64,000 bases of DNA, from NCBI RefSeq assembly GCF_001580455.1, contig NZ_CP010951.1, positions 3,063,001-3,127,000 on the forward strand, written 5' to 3'. The position numbers were made by a program, and so were the translations under genes. Shown one piece after another: positions 44,028 through 54,446 of this stretch. Below the pieces are notes generated by a model. The model was not told the origin of the DNA, did not search any database, and was given only the letters and a program-made list of their open reading frames with translations. Each line of letters starts with the position of its first letter. The first letter of the stretch is position 1. Origin of the DNA: Ramlibacter tataouinensis (lineage in GTDB: Bacteria > Pseudomonadota > Gammaproteobacteria > Burkholderiales > Burkholderiaceae_C).

Positions 44028-45944
44028 ATGGCGCCTGCAAAGAAGGAATTGCTGCAGGGGCACACCCAGCTGCTGGTGGACGGGCTCAAGCGCATCTTCG
44101 GGGAGTTCGACCAGGAGATGCTCGAGCGAGTCCTGCCCCGGTTCGAATGGCTGGAGCTTGGCGGCGGAGAGGTGCTGTTCCGGCAGGGCGAGCGCGACGA
44201 CAGCTTGTACTTCGTGGTGAGCGGCCGCCTGCGCGCGGTGCGCGAGGATGCCGAGCACACGCGCACCGTGCTGGGCGAGATCGCCCGCGGCGAGACCGTT
44301 GGTGAGCTGGCCTTCTTCACCGGTGAGCCGCGCATGGCGACCATCGCCGCGGTGCGCGACTCGCTGCTCGCCCGGGTGGGCAGCGAGGTGTTCCGCGAAC
44401 TGCTGATGGCCTACCCGCAGGTCGCGCTGAACCTCACCCGCCTGGTCATCGGGCGGATGAAGCACAACGACGCGGCCAGGGGCGGCGGCAAGCCCATGAC
44501 CATCGGGCTGGTGCCGCTGGCGCCCGCGCTTGATGCCCTCGAAGCCGCCCAGCGGATGGCGCAGACCCTGTCCGCGCTGGGGCCCACCCTCGTCGTGACG
44601 GCCGCCCGCGTCGGCGAATGGCTGGGCGATCCGGGCGCCGCGCAGGCGCCGCGCCAGGACCTGGCGGCTTCTGCACGTCTCGCGCACAAGCTGGAGCAGG
44701 TGGAGGGCGACCACCAGTTCGTGCTGCTGGTCGCGGACCCGGGTCCCAGCGAATGGACCCGCCGCTGCCTGCGCCACAGCGACCACATCCTGCTGTTCGC
44801 CGACACCCGCGAGGACCCGGCGTTGGCGCCCGTCGAGGCCGCCTGCCTGCAGGGGGCGCAGCGGGAACACAACGCCGCATGTTCGCTGGTGCTGGTGCAT
44901 CCACCGGAGACGGCGGTGCCGCGCGGCACCGCGCGCTGGCTGGCGCCGCGCGAGCTCGCCGGCCATTTCCACGTGCGCGCGGACCGCGCCGCCGACTGGG
45001 CGCGGCTGTCGCGCGTGGTCAGCGGCAACGGCGTCGGCCTGGTGCTGTCGGGCGGCGGCGCGCGCGGCTTCGCGCACCTGGGCGTGATGAAGGCGCTGCA
45101 GGAAGCCGGCATCGGCTACGACCTGCTGGGCGGCACCAGCATCGGCTCGGTGATGGCCGCGTTCGGCGCCATGGACATCCCGATCGAGGAGGCCATCGAC
45201 CGGGCGCGCAGCGCGTTCCGCGAGAACCCCACCGGCGACTACAACCTGCTGCCCATGCTGTCGCTGATCGGCGGCAAGCGCCTGCGGCGCGTGATCGACC
45301 AGGGCGTGCATTCGATCATGGGCGAAGGCTGCGGCATCGAGGACCTGTGGAAGGGCTACTTCTGCGTCAGCAGCAACTACTCCGCCATGCGCGAGACGGT
45401 GCTGACCCGCGGCCCGCTCGCCAAGAGCATCCGGGCTTCGGTTTCGATCCCGGGCGCGCTTCCGCCCGTCATGCTCGACGGCGAGTTGCACATCGACGGC
45501 GGCACGTTCAACAACTTCCCCACGGACGTGATGGCGCAGAGGGGCGCCGGCCGCATCATCGGCGTCAACCTGCTGCGCGAGGGCACCCGGAAGTACCAGG
45601 GCATCGAGGAACTGCCGGGAAGCTGGCAGCTGATGCTCGACAAGATGCGCGGCAAGCGCAACCGCCTCCCGGGGCTGGTGCCGCTGCTGCTCAACGCCAG
45701 CATCATGTACAGCTACGCGCGCCAGGCCGAGGCCAAGCGCTACGTCGACCTGTACTTCGCGCCCGGCGTCCATGGCTACGGTATGCTGGACTGGTCGAAG
45801 TTCGACCGCATCGTCCAGGCCGGCTACGAGTACGCCCGCGAGCAGCTGCAGGGCCACTCCTGGCATGCTGCGGCGCGCGACAGCACATCTCAACCGGCGC
45901 CTTCGGAGCTGCTGTCCGTCGCGCCCCTGGCAACAGCGGGGTAG
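44028..45944 (+). CDS. Cyclic-nucleotide-domain patatin-like phospholipase (NTE family)
   Basis: The 638-residue protein has an N-terminal cNMP-binding domain (about 25-145: LFRQGERDDSLYFVVSGRLRAV, GETVGELAFFTGEPR), a Rossmann-like middle (about 160-335), and a C-terminal patatin lipase. The lipase shows the oxyanion loop LSGGGARGFAHLG, nucleophile Ser in GGTSIGS and catalytic Asp in HIDGGTFNNFP. The arrangement is that of the neuropathy-target-esterase / RssA-like family acting on phospholipid or lysophospholipid acyl esters at the membrane. I start at the ATG at 44028, with AGAGGTGA upstream. It ends five bases before coupling-repeat copy D. Confidence 0.92.
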   Translation: MAPAKKELLQGHTQLLVDGLKRIFGEFDQEMLERVLPRFEWLELGGGEVLFRQGERDDSLYFVVSGRLRAVREDAEHTRTVLGEIARGETVGELAFFTGEPRMATIAAVRDSLLARVGSEVFRELLMAYPQVALNLTRLVIGRMKHNDAARGGGKPMTIGLVPLAPALDALEAAQRMAQTLSALGPTLVVTAARVGEWLGDPGAAQAPRQDLAASARLAHKLEQVEGDHQFVLLVADPGPSEWTRRCLRHSDHILLFADTREDPALAPVEAACLQGAQREHNAACSLVLVHPPETAVPRGTARWLAPRELAGHFHVRADRAADWARLSRVVSGNGVGLVLSGGGARGFAHLGVMKALQEAGIGYDLLGGTSIGSVMAAFGAMDIPIEEAIDRARSAFRENPTGDYNLLPMLSLIGGKRLRRVIDQGVHSIMGEGCGIEDLWKGYFCVSSNYSAMRETVLTRGPLAKSIRASVSIPGALPPVMLDGELHIDGGTFNNFPTDVMAQRGAGRIIGVNLLREGTRKYQGIEELPGSWQLMLDKMRGKRNRLPGLVPLLLNASIMYSYARQAEAKRYVDLYFAPGVHGYGMLDWSKFDRIVQAGYEYAREQLQGHSWHAAARDSTSQPAPSELLSVAPLATAG

Positions 45945-45948
45945 GGCC

Positions 45949-46010
45949 ATGAACCGAACGGCCGCTCCGAAGATTCATAGCACCGCAGCCCGCAGGGCGG
46001 AGGTAATCCA
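45949..46010 (+). repeat. 62-bp coupling repeat, copy D
   Basis: This copy runs from an ATG four bases after the lipase stop to the SDR start, exactly 62 bp. It encodes a 21-residue micropeptide ending STAARRAEVIQ, whose TGA overlaps the SDR ATG (CAATGA). It shares the CCGCAGCCCGCAGGGCG core and GGAGG SD with the other copies but differs at several synonymous and codon-9 positions (ATT here). Confidence 0.9.
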
Positions 46011-46838
46011 ATGACACTCAAGGGTCGTACGCTTTTCATCACCGGCGCATCGCGCGGCATCGGCCTGGCGATCGCCAAACGGGCGGCAGCCGACGGCGCC
46101 AACATCGTGATCGCGGCCAAGACGACCGATCCGAACCCCAGACTGCCGGGCACCATCTTCTCGGCCGCCGAGGAGATCCGGGCCGCGGGCGGGCAGGCGC
46201 TGCCGCTGGCGGTGGACATCCGCGAGGAGGACGCCGTGCTGGCCGCGGTGGCCAAGGCCGAAGCCGCGTTCGGCGGCATCGACATCCTGGTCAACAACGC
46301 CAGTGCCATCAGCCTGACGGACACCGAGCACACGCCGATGAAGCGTTACGACCTGATGAACGGGATCAACGCGCGCGGCACCTACCTGTGCACGCAGGCC
46401 TGCCTGCCGCAGCTGAAGAAATCGGCGGCCGCCGGGCGCAACCCGCATGTGCTGAACATGTCGCCGCCGCTGTCGATGAAGCAGCACTGGTTCGCGCCGC
46501 ACACGGCCTACACCATGGCCAAGTACGGCATGAGCATGTGCACGCTGGGACATTCGGGCGAGCTGCGCCAGCACGGCATCGCGGTGAACAGCCTGTGGCC
46601 GCGCACCGCGATCGCCACCGCGGCCCTGCAGATGATCCCGGGCGTGGATGTGAATCTGTGCCGCACGCCCGAGATCCTGGCCGATGCGGCCTACTTCATC
46701 CTCACCAGCCCCAGCAGCAACACGGGCAACTTCTTCATCGACGATGAGCTGCTGGCCGCGCACGGCGTGACCGACCTCGGCCGCTATGCGGTCAAGCCGG
46801 GCAACCAGAACTTCATCCCGGACTTCTTCGTCGACTAG
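46011..46838 (+). CDS. SDR family oxidoreductase, HSDL2-like
   Basis: The 275-residue protein has TGASRGIGLAIAKRAA (cofactor loop), AAKTTDPNPRLPGTI after strand 2, NNASAIS, Ser in NMSPPLSMK and catalytic AYTMAK. The AAKT...LPGTI and GNFFIDDELL segments are marks of the hydroxysteroid-dehydrogenase-like 2 group, linked with fatty-acid metabolism. A true reaction is not known. It receives its SD and ATGA start from repeat copy D and is the last gene of the plus-strand run. Confidence 0.88.
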   Translation: MTLKGRTLFITGASRGIGLAIAKRAAADGANIVIAAKTTDPNPRLPGTIFSAAEEIRAAGGQALPLAVDIREEDAVLAAVAKAEAAFGGIDILVNNASAISLTDTEHTPMKRYDLMNGINARGTYLCTQACLPQLKKSAAAGRNPHVLNMSPPLSMKQHWFAPHTAYTMAKYGMSMCTLGHSGELRQHGIAVNSLWPRTAIATAALQMIPGVDVNLCRTPEILADAAYFILTSPSSNTGNFFIDDELLAAHGVTDLGRYAVKPGNQNFIPDFFVD

Positions 46839-46849
46839 GGCTCGTGACC

Positions 46850-46880
46850 GAGCCGGGCCGCCCGTGCCTTGGCCCGGCTC
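46850..46880. terminator. Bidirectional GC hairpin between convergent genes
   Basis: A perfect 10-bp stem GAGCCGGGCC / GGCCCGGCTC with an 11-base loop sits in the 48-bp gap between the convergent SDR and aldehyde dehydrogenase genes. There is no T tract on either side, but placement and stability suggest a shared transcription end. Confidence 0.6.
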
Positions 46881-46886
46881 GCGCGC

Positions 46887-48326
46887 TCAGACGTTCATCA
46901 CGGTGACGGCGCGCGTATTGAGGTACGCCTCCATCGCCTCCGGCCCGCCTTCGGAACCGTAGCCCGAATCCTTGATGCCGCCGAAGGGCATTTCGGCCGT
47001 GGGCAGGGCCGGCATGTTCATCCACAGCATGCCCACTTCGACGCGCCGCGCCAGCAGGTCGGCGTTCTTCAGCGATTTGGTGAAGGCGTAGCCCGCCAGG
47101 CCGAAGGCCAGCCGGTTGGCCTCGGCGATGGCCTCGGCCAGGGTGTTGAAGCCGCGGATGGCCGCCATCGGGCCGAAGGGCTCGTCGTTGAACACCTTGG
47201 CCTCCAGCGGCACGTCGGCCAGGATGGTCGGCTGCCAGAAGTTGCCGGCGTCCCCGATGCGCTCGCCGCCGTGCATCACGGTGGCGCCGCGCTCCACCGC
47301 GTCGCGTGTGAACTCGGCCATCGCGGTCAGGCGCCGCGGGTTGGCCAGCGGCCCCATCTGCGTGCCTTCGGCCAGGCCGTCGCCGATCTTCAGTCCGGCC
47401 GCGTGCTTGGCCAGCGCCGCGGCGAAGTCCCGCTTCACGCTCTCGTGCACCAGGAAGCGGGTGGGCGAGATGCAGACCTGGCCGGCGTTGCGGAACTTCG
47501 CCGCGCCCGCGGCCTTCACCGCCAGCGCGATGTCGGCGTCCTCGCACACGATCACCGGCGCGTGGCCGCCCAGCTCCATGGTGACGCGCTTCATGTGCTG
47601 GCCGGCCATCGCCGCGAGCTGCTTGCCGACCGGCGTCGAGCCGGTGAAGGTGACCTTGCGGATGACCGGGTGCGGGATCAGGTAGCTGGAGATCTCGGCC
47701 GGGTTGCCGTACACCAGGCCGAGCACGCCGGCCGGCAGGCCGGCGTCGGCGAAGGCACGGATGAGCGCGGCCGGCGCGGCCGGGGTTTCCTCCGGCGCCT
47801 TGACGATCATCGAGCAGCCCGAGGCCAGCGCTGCCGCCAGCTTGCGCACCACCTGGTTGATGGGGAAGTTCCACGGCGTGAACGCGGCCACCGGGCCGAC
47901 CGGGTCCTTCAGCACCATTTGGCGCGCCGCCAGGTTGCCGCGCGAGGGCACGATGCGCCCGTACACGCGCAGTCCCTCGTCGGCGAACCATTCGATGATG
48001 TCGGCAGCGGCGTTCGCTTCGCCCTTGGCTTCCGCCAGCGGCTTGCCCTGTTCCTGCGTCAGCACGGCGGCGATGTCGCCGGCGCGCTCGCGCATGAGCG
48101 CGGCGGCCCGGCGCATCACCTTGTTGCGCTCGATCGCCGGCAGGTCGCGCCAGGTTTCGAAGCCCTTCTGCGCTGCCGCCAGCGCGCGGTCCAGGTCGGC
48201 GGCGCCGGCATGCGCCACGCGGCCGATCTCCCGGCCGGAGGCGGGATTGAAGACCGCCAGCGTGCGCCCGTCCGCCGCGTCCTGCCACTGGCCATCGATG
48301 AAGAGCTGGGTGTTCGGATATGTCAT
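46887..48326 (-). CDS. NAD(P)-dependent aldehyde dehydrogenase, succinate-semialdehyde type
   Basis: The 479-residue enzyme has the ALDH features AFTPWNFPINQVVRKLA, cofactor loop FTGSTPVGKQLA, general-base Glu in MELGGHAPVIV, nucleophile Cys in NAGQVCISPTRF, and EPFGPMAAI. Sequence style and length match GabD/SSADH and alpha-ketoglutaric-semialdehyde dehydrogenases. I start at the ATG at 48326 (MTYPNTQLFIDGQW); a longer open frame upstream is non-conserved. It stands alone, with its promoter in the 181-bp gap shared with the AI-2E permease. That gap carries near-inverted repeats CGGAATGCTGG (48338) and CCAGCATTTCCG (48426). Substrate not certain. Confidence 0.9.
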   Translation of the reverse strand: MTYPNTQLFIDGQWQDAADGRTLAVFNPASGREIGRVAHAGAADLDRALAAAQKGFETWRDLPAIERNKVMRRAAALMRERAGDIAAVLTQEQGKPLAEAKGEANAAADIIEWFADEGLRVYGRIVPSRGNLAARQMVLKDPVGPVAAFTPWNFPINQVVRKLAAALASGCSMIVKAPEETPAAPAALIRAFADAGLPAGVLGLVYGNPAEISSYLIPHPVIRKVTFTGSTPVGKQLAAMAGQHMKRVTMELGGHAPVIVCEDADIALAVKAAGAAKFRNAGQVCISPTRFLVHESVKRDFAAALAKHAAGLKIGDGLAEGTQMGPLANPRRLTAMAEFTRDAVERGATVMHGGERIGDAGNFWQPTILADVPLEAKVFNDEPFGPMAAIRGFNTLAEAIAEANRLAFGLAGYAFTKSLKNADLLARRVEVGMLWMNMPALPTAEMPFGGIKDSGYGSEGGPEAMEAYLNTRAVTVMNV

Positions 48327-48507
48327 CTTCGAGTCCTCGGAATGCTGGGAAGGCAAAAGCGGCATTCTCGCGGAAACGCCTGCCCGGCGACGTTCGAGGG
48401 TCAAGTGCGGGCCACCCTTGCTCGGCCAGCATTTCCGGGCCAAGCCCTGGCCCGATAGCCGCCGCGCCGCCGACGCTCTACACTCGCGCCAACCCGAAGG
48501 AGCCCGA

Positions 48508-49623
48508 TTGACGCCAGTCACCAACCTGCCTCGCGTGCTGATGTCCATCCTGGCCATCGGGGGACTGCTGCTGGGGACCCTCTGGGTGGTCCAGCCCTTC
48601 ATCGGCCCGGGCATCTGGGCGGTGACCATCGTCGCCGCCACTTGGCCGCTGTTCAAGAAACTGCAGGCGATCCTCGGTGGCAGCCGCTTCCTGGCGGTCA
48701 CGGCGATGACACTGATGCTGCTGGCCATCATCGTGGTGCCGCTGTTCCTGGCGGTGGACACGCTGCTCGATCAGTCCGACCGGCTGGTGTCGCTGGTGCG
48801 CGAGATGCCCGAGCTGCGCATCCCGCCGCCGCCCGCGTGGGTCCAGTCCATCCCGCTCGCCGGCGCGCGCATTGCCCAGGCCTGGTTGGAGCTGGCCGAA
48901 ACCGCGCCGGACGTGCTGGCCGGCCGGCTCGAGCCCTATGCCGCCAAGGCGGTGGTCTGGCTCGGCTCGCAGGCCGGCAGCGTGGGCCTGCTGCTGTTCT
49001 ATTTCGTGGCGATGCTGATCATCGCCGTCATCCTCTACGCCACCGGCGAAGTCGCGGCCCGCGGCGTGATGCTGTTCTTCCGGCGGCTGGCCGGGGTGCG
49101 CGGCGAGGAATCGGTGGTGCTCGCCGGCCAGGCGATCCGGGCCGTCGCGCTGGGGGTGATCGTCACGGCCCTGGTCCAGTCGACGGTGGCGGCGCTCGGC
49201 ATGCTGGTGGTCGGTATTCCGCAGGTCGGCCTGCTCACGGCGCTGATCTTCATCCTGTGCATCGCGCAGCTGGGGCCCTTCCTCGTCATGGTCCCGGGCG
49301 TGGTCTGGCTGTACTGGTCCGGCTCGCCGGGACGTGGCACGGTGTTCCTGGTCTGGACCGTGGTGGTGCTGGCCATGGACAACGTGCTGCGCCCCTGGCT
49401 GATACAGCGCGGCGCCAACCTGCCGCTGCTGCTCATCTTCGCGGGCGTGATCGGCGGCCTGCTTTCCTTCGGTGTCATCGGCCTGTTCATCGGCCCGGTC
49501 ATCCTGGCCGTGAGCTACACCCTGCTGAAAGCCTGGGTGCTCGAGGTCGATCACCCGGCGGCGGTGCCGCCGCGCCCGGCCGCACCGGCGGAGTCGGACG
49601 CTCCGGATCAGCGCAGCAACTGA
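48508..49623 (+). CDS. AI-2E family transporter
   Basis: The 371-residue polytopic membrane protein belongs to the AI-2E/PerM family (PF01594). There are hydrophobic pairs at the N-terminus (MSILAIGGLLLGTLWVVQPF), a cytoplasmic or periplasmic middle domain, then TM segments with LILCIAQLGPFL-like sequence and the terminal GVIGLFIGPVILAVSYTLL. Family members are called transporters of autoinducer-2, or in some cases Na+/H+ antiporters; function here is unknown. I favour the TTG start at 48508 because AAGGAG lies five bases before it; the ATG at 48541 is the alternative. A second family member is at 61041-62204. Confidence 0.85.
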   Translation: MTPVTNLPRVLMSILAIGGLLLGTLWVVQPFIGPGIWAVTIVAATWPLFKKLQAILGGSRFLAVTAMTLMLLAIIVVPLFLAVDTLLDQSDRLVSLVREMPELRIPPPPAWVQSIPLAGARIAQAWLELAETAPDVLAGRLEPYAAKAVVWLGSQAGSVGLLLFYFVAMLIIAVILYATGEVAARGVMLFFRRLAGVRGEESVVLAGQAIRAVALGVIVTALVQSTVAALGMLVVGIPQVGLLTALIFILCIAQLGPFLVMVPGVVWLYWSGSPGRGTVFLVWTVVVLAMDNVLRPWLIQRGANLPLLLIFAGVIGGLLSFGVIGLFIGPVILAVSYTLLKAWVLEVDHPAAVPPRPAAPAESDAPDQRSN

Positions 49624-49706
49624 TTGTCCGAAACCGCCGGGTTTGCTATGGTCCCCGGCATGCAGATCCACGCTCGGGGCGAGAACACGCCGTTGCGCCA
49701 CCCGCG

Positions 49707-51368
49707 ATGAGCAGCTTTGCCTCCGCCTGGAATCCGCAGGGCGAACCCGCCCAGGCGCGCCGCGCGGCCATGCTGGAGCGCATCGCGCAGTTGCGCGCGC
49801 TCGAGGAGCGCGCCGCCGCCACCTCGGCCCGGTCCAAGCCCGTGTTCGACAAGCGCGGCCAACTTCTGCCGCGCGAGCGCGTCGCGCTGCTGCTGGACGC
49901 GGGCACGCCTTACCTGCCGCTGTGCTCGCTGGCGGGCTACCTGCAGGACACCCGGGAAGCCGCGCAGTCGGTGCCGGGCGGCGGCATCGTCGCCGGCATC
50001 GGCTTCGTCGGCGGCGTGCGTTGCATGATCGTCGCCAGCGACTCCGGCATCGAGGCCGGGGCGATCCAGGCCATGGGGCTGGACAAGATCCTGCGCGTGC
50101 AGGAGATCGCGCTGCAAAACAAGCTGCCCTTCATCCACCTCGTCGAAAGCGCCGGCGCCAACCTCATGCGCTACCGGGTGGAAGGATTCATCCATGGCGG
50201 CGCGCTGTTTCGCAACCTCGCGCGGCTGTCGGCGGCCGGCATCCCGGTGATCACCGTGCAGCACGGCTCGGGCACCGCGGGCGGCGCCTACATGCCGGGG
50301 CTGAGCGACATCGTGATCATGGTGCGCGGCCGCTCGCGCGCCTTCCTGGCCGGCCCGCCGCTGCTGAAAGCGGCCACCGGCGAGATCGCGACCGAAGAGG
50401 AGCTCGGCGGGGCGGAGATGCACACGGCGGTGTCGGGGCTGGGCGAGTACCTGGCGGAGGATGACCGGCATGCGCTGGGGATCGCGCGCGATGTGGTGTC
50501 GCGGCTGGCCCTGCGCAGCGCCCCCCTCCCAGCCTCCCCCCGGAGGGGGGAGGAGCAGGCACTCCCTCCCCCACCGGGGGAGGGCTGGGGTGGGGGCGCT
50601 CCGGCCTCGGAAGAACTCCTCACCCTCATGCCCACCAGCCTGCGCGAACCCCTGGACATGCGCGAGATCATCGCGCGGCTCGCCGACGATGCCGACCTGC
50701 TCGAATTCAAGGCGCTGTACGGCGCGGCCACGGTCTGCGCGCAGGCGCGCATTGCCGGCCATGCGGTGGGCTTCATCACCAACAATGGCCCGATCGATGT
50801 CGCCGGTGCGAACAAGGCCACGCACTTCATCCAGATGATGTGCCAGCTCGGCCACCCCATCATCTACCTGCAGAACACCACCGGCTACATCGTCGGCAAG
50901 CACAGCGAGCAGGACGGGATGATCAAGCACGGCAGCAAGATGATCCAGGCCGTGACCAGCGCCAACGTGCCGCAGATCACCATCCAGTGCGGCGCGTCCT
51001 TCGGCGCCGGCAACTACGGCATGTGCGGCCGCGCCTATGCGCCGCGGTTCCTGTTCAGCTGGCCGAGCGCGAAGACCGCGGTGATGGGCGGCGAGCAGGC
51101 GGCGCAGACCATGCAGATCGTCACCGAAGCCGCGCTGGCGCGAAAGGGCATCCAGCCCGATCCCGTGCAGTCGAAGGCGCAGTTCGACCAGATCGTCGCC
51201 ATGTTCGAGGCGCAGGCCGACGCCTTCTACACCTCGGGCCTGCTGCTGGACGACGGCGTGATCGATCCGCGCGACACGCGCGCGGTGCTGGCCTTCTGCC
51301 TGGACACGATACGGGAAGGCGAGCAGCGGCAGTTGCGGCCGGTGCAGTTCGGTGTGGCCCGGATGTGA
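49707..51368 (+). CDS. Acyl-CoA carboxylase carboxyltransferase subunit (GCC/MCC beta type) with in-frame repeat
   Basis: The 553-residue protein transfers carboxyl from biotin to an acyl-CoA. Both crotonase-like halves are present: VPGGGIVAGIGFVGGVRCMIVASDSG, LVESAGANL, GSGTAGGAYMPGLSD in the first, and LQNTTGYIVGKHSEQDGMIKHGSKM-type and GASFGAGNYGMCGRAY motifs in the second. It belongs with methylcrotonyl-/geranyl-CoA carboxylases. Residues about 271-302, the linker between the halves, are encoded by two opposed REP-like palindromes; without them length is the usual 520-530. It begins the operon with acyl-CoA dehydrogenases and the biotin subunit. Leucine or acyclic-terpene substrate is undecided. 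Confidence 0.9.
   Translation: MSSFASAWNPQGEPAQARRAAMLERIAQLRALEERAAATSARSKPVFDKRGQLLPRERVALLLDAGTPYLPLCSLAGYLQDTREAAQSVPGGGIVAGIGFVGGVRCMIVASDSGIEAGAIQAMGLDKILRVQEIALQNKLPFIHLVESAGANLMRYRVEGFIHGGALFRNLARLSAAGIPVITVQHGSGTAGGAYMPGLSDIVIMVRGRSRAFLAGPPLLKAATGEIATEEELGGAEMHTAVSGLGEYLAEDDRHALGIARDVVSRLALRSAPLPASPRRGEEQALPPPPGEGWGGGAPASEELLTLMPTSLREPLDMREIIARLADDADLLEFKALYGAATVCAQARIAGHAVGFITNNGPIDVAGANKATHFIQMMCQLGHPIIYLQNTTGYIVGKHSEQDGMIKHGSKMIQAVTSANVPQITIQCGASFGAGNYGMCGRAYAPRFLFSWPSAKTAVMGGEQAAQTMQIVTEAALARKGIQPDPVQSKAQFDQIVAMFEAQADAFYTSGLLLDDGVIDPRDTRAVLAFCLDTIREGEQRQLRPVQFGVARM
50519..50600. repeat. Opposed pair of REP-like palindromes inside the carboxyltransferase gene
   Basis: Copy 1 (50519-50555) is in reverse orientation, with core CCTCCCCCCGGAGGGGGGAG. 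Copy 2 (50561-50600) is direct, with CTCCCTCCCCCACCGGGGG and a tail ending GGTGGGGGCGCT. The pair reads in frame as a Pro/Gly-rich stretch including PPPPGEGWGGGA. The paired inverted arrangement resembles the bacterial interspersed mosaic layout of REP elements. Confidence 0.85.
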
Positions 51369-51378
51369 GGAGACACGC

Positions 51379-52569
51379 ATGCAGTTCAGCCACGAACACC
51401 TCGAGATCCAGAAGACGCTCAAGCGCTTCATCGACGACGAGATCAATCCGCACGTGGACGAGTGGGAAGCCGCGGAGATGTTCCCGGCGCACCAGGTGTT
51501 CAAGCGCCTGGGGCAGCTCGGCCTGCTCGGGCTGACCAAGCCCGAAGCCTTCGGCGGCGCCGGGCTGGACTACTCCTACGCGCTGGCCATGACCGAGACG
51601 CTGGGCCACATCGAATGCGGCGGCGTGCCCATGGCGATCGGCGTGCAGACCGACATGGCCACGCCGGCGCTGGCGCGCTACGGCAGCGACGAATTGCGGC
51701 GCGAGTTCCTGGCGCCGGCCATCGCGGGCGAAACCGTGGCCTGCATCGGCGTGAGCGAACCGGGCGCCGGCAGCGACGTGGCGGCCATCAAGAGCCGGGC
51801 GCGCAAGGACGGCGACGACTACGTGATCAGCGGCCAGAAGATGTGGATCACCAACAGCCTGCAGGCCGACTGGATGTGCATGCTGGTCAACACCGGCGAC
51901 GGCCCGATGCACAAGAACAAGTCGCTGGTCATCGTGCCGATGCGGGAGAACGGCAAGCTGCGGCCCGGCATCGAAGTGGCGAAGAAGATCCGCAAGATCG
52001 GCATGAATGCCTCGGACACCGGCCTGATCTACTTCGACGAGGTGCGGGTGCCGCAGCGCTACCGCATCGGCGCCGAAGGGCAGGGCTTCATCTACCAGAT
52101 GCAGCAGTTCCAGGAAGAGCGGCTGTGGGCCGCGGCCAGTTGCCTGGTGTCGCTGTCCAACTGCATCGGCTGGACCATCGAGTGGGCGCAGGAGCGCAAG
52201 CTGTTCGGCGCATCGCTGGCCGACCAGCAGTGGGTGCAGTTCAAGCTGGCCGAGCTCAAGACCGAAGTCGAATGCCTGCGCGCGCTGACCTACCGCGCCT
52301 GCGAGCTGTACGTGCAGGGCCAGGACGTGCTGGAGCTGGCGTCCATGGCCAAGCTGAAGGCCGGGCGCCTCAATCGCCTGGTGCCCGACACCTGCCTGCA
52401 GTTCTGGGGCGGCATGGGCTTCACCTGGGAGAACAAGGTCTCGCGCATGTACCGCGACGGCCGCCTGGCCTCCATCGGCGGCGGCGCCGACGAGGTGATG
52501 CTGGGCATCCTGGCCAAGATCATGGGCATCGCGAAAAGATCAGCCCCCTCCCCCACCGGGGGTGGGTAG
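51379..52569 (+). CDS. Acyl-CoA dehydrogenase (short-type) ending in a repeat
   Basis: The 396-residue flavoenzyme has the standard features CIGVSEPGAGSDVAAIKSRA, GQKMWITNSLQADWMCML, the central RKIGMNASDTGLIYFDEVRVP, and QFWGGMGFTWENKVSRMYRDGR with IGGGADEVMLGILAK. GAGGAG lies seven bases before the ATG at 51379. The last eight residues (SAPSPTGGG region) and the stop codon come from a REP-like palindrome at 52543-52582. The native C-terminus has apparently been replaced, just past the conserved end. In Atu/Liu-type pathways an enzyme of this class makes the double bond before carboxylation. Confidence 0.92.
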   Translation: MQFSHEHLEIQKTLKRFIDDEINPHVDEWEAAEMFPAHQVFKRLGQLGLLGLTKPEAFGGAGLDYSYALAMTETLGHIECGGVPMAIGVQTDMATPALARYGSDELRREFLAPAIAGETVACIGVSEPGAGSDVAAIKSRARKDGDDYVISGQKMWITNSLQADWMCMLVNTGDGPMHKNKSLVIVPMRENGKLRPGIEVAKKIRKIGMNASDTGLIYFDEVRVPQRYRIGAEGQGFIYQMQQFQEERLWAAASCLVSLSNCIGWTIEWAQERKLFGASLADQQWVQFKLAELKTEVECLRALTYRACELYVQGQDVLELASMAKLKAGRLNRLVPDTCLQFWGGMGFTWENKVSRMYRDGRLASIGGGADEVMLGILAKIMGIAKRSAPSPTGGG

Positions 52570-52582
52570 GGGTGGGGGCGCT
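52543..52582 (+). repeat. REP-like palindrome at a gene junction
   Basis: This direct copy has CCCTCCCCCACCGGGGGTGGG and tail GGTGGGGGCGCT. It provides the last codons and TAG stop of the acyl-CoA dehydrogenase, and its GGTGGGGG is the only SD-like sequence before the GTG start of the biotin carboxylase at 52584. Confidence 0.88.
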
Positions 52583-52583
52583 C

Positions 52584-54442
<1,859 letters not shown>

Positions 54443-54446
<4 letters not shown>

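Noticed and set aside
43962..45950. A 662-codon minus-strand frame opposite the patatin lipase
   Set aside because: The plus-strand product has all catalytic motifs; the antisense frame has none.
50519..50600. Palindromes as rho-independent terminators
   Set aside because: They lie inside an intact reading frame and lack T tracts; the gene continues with conserved sequence on both sides.
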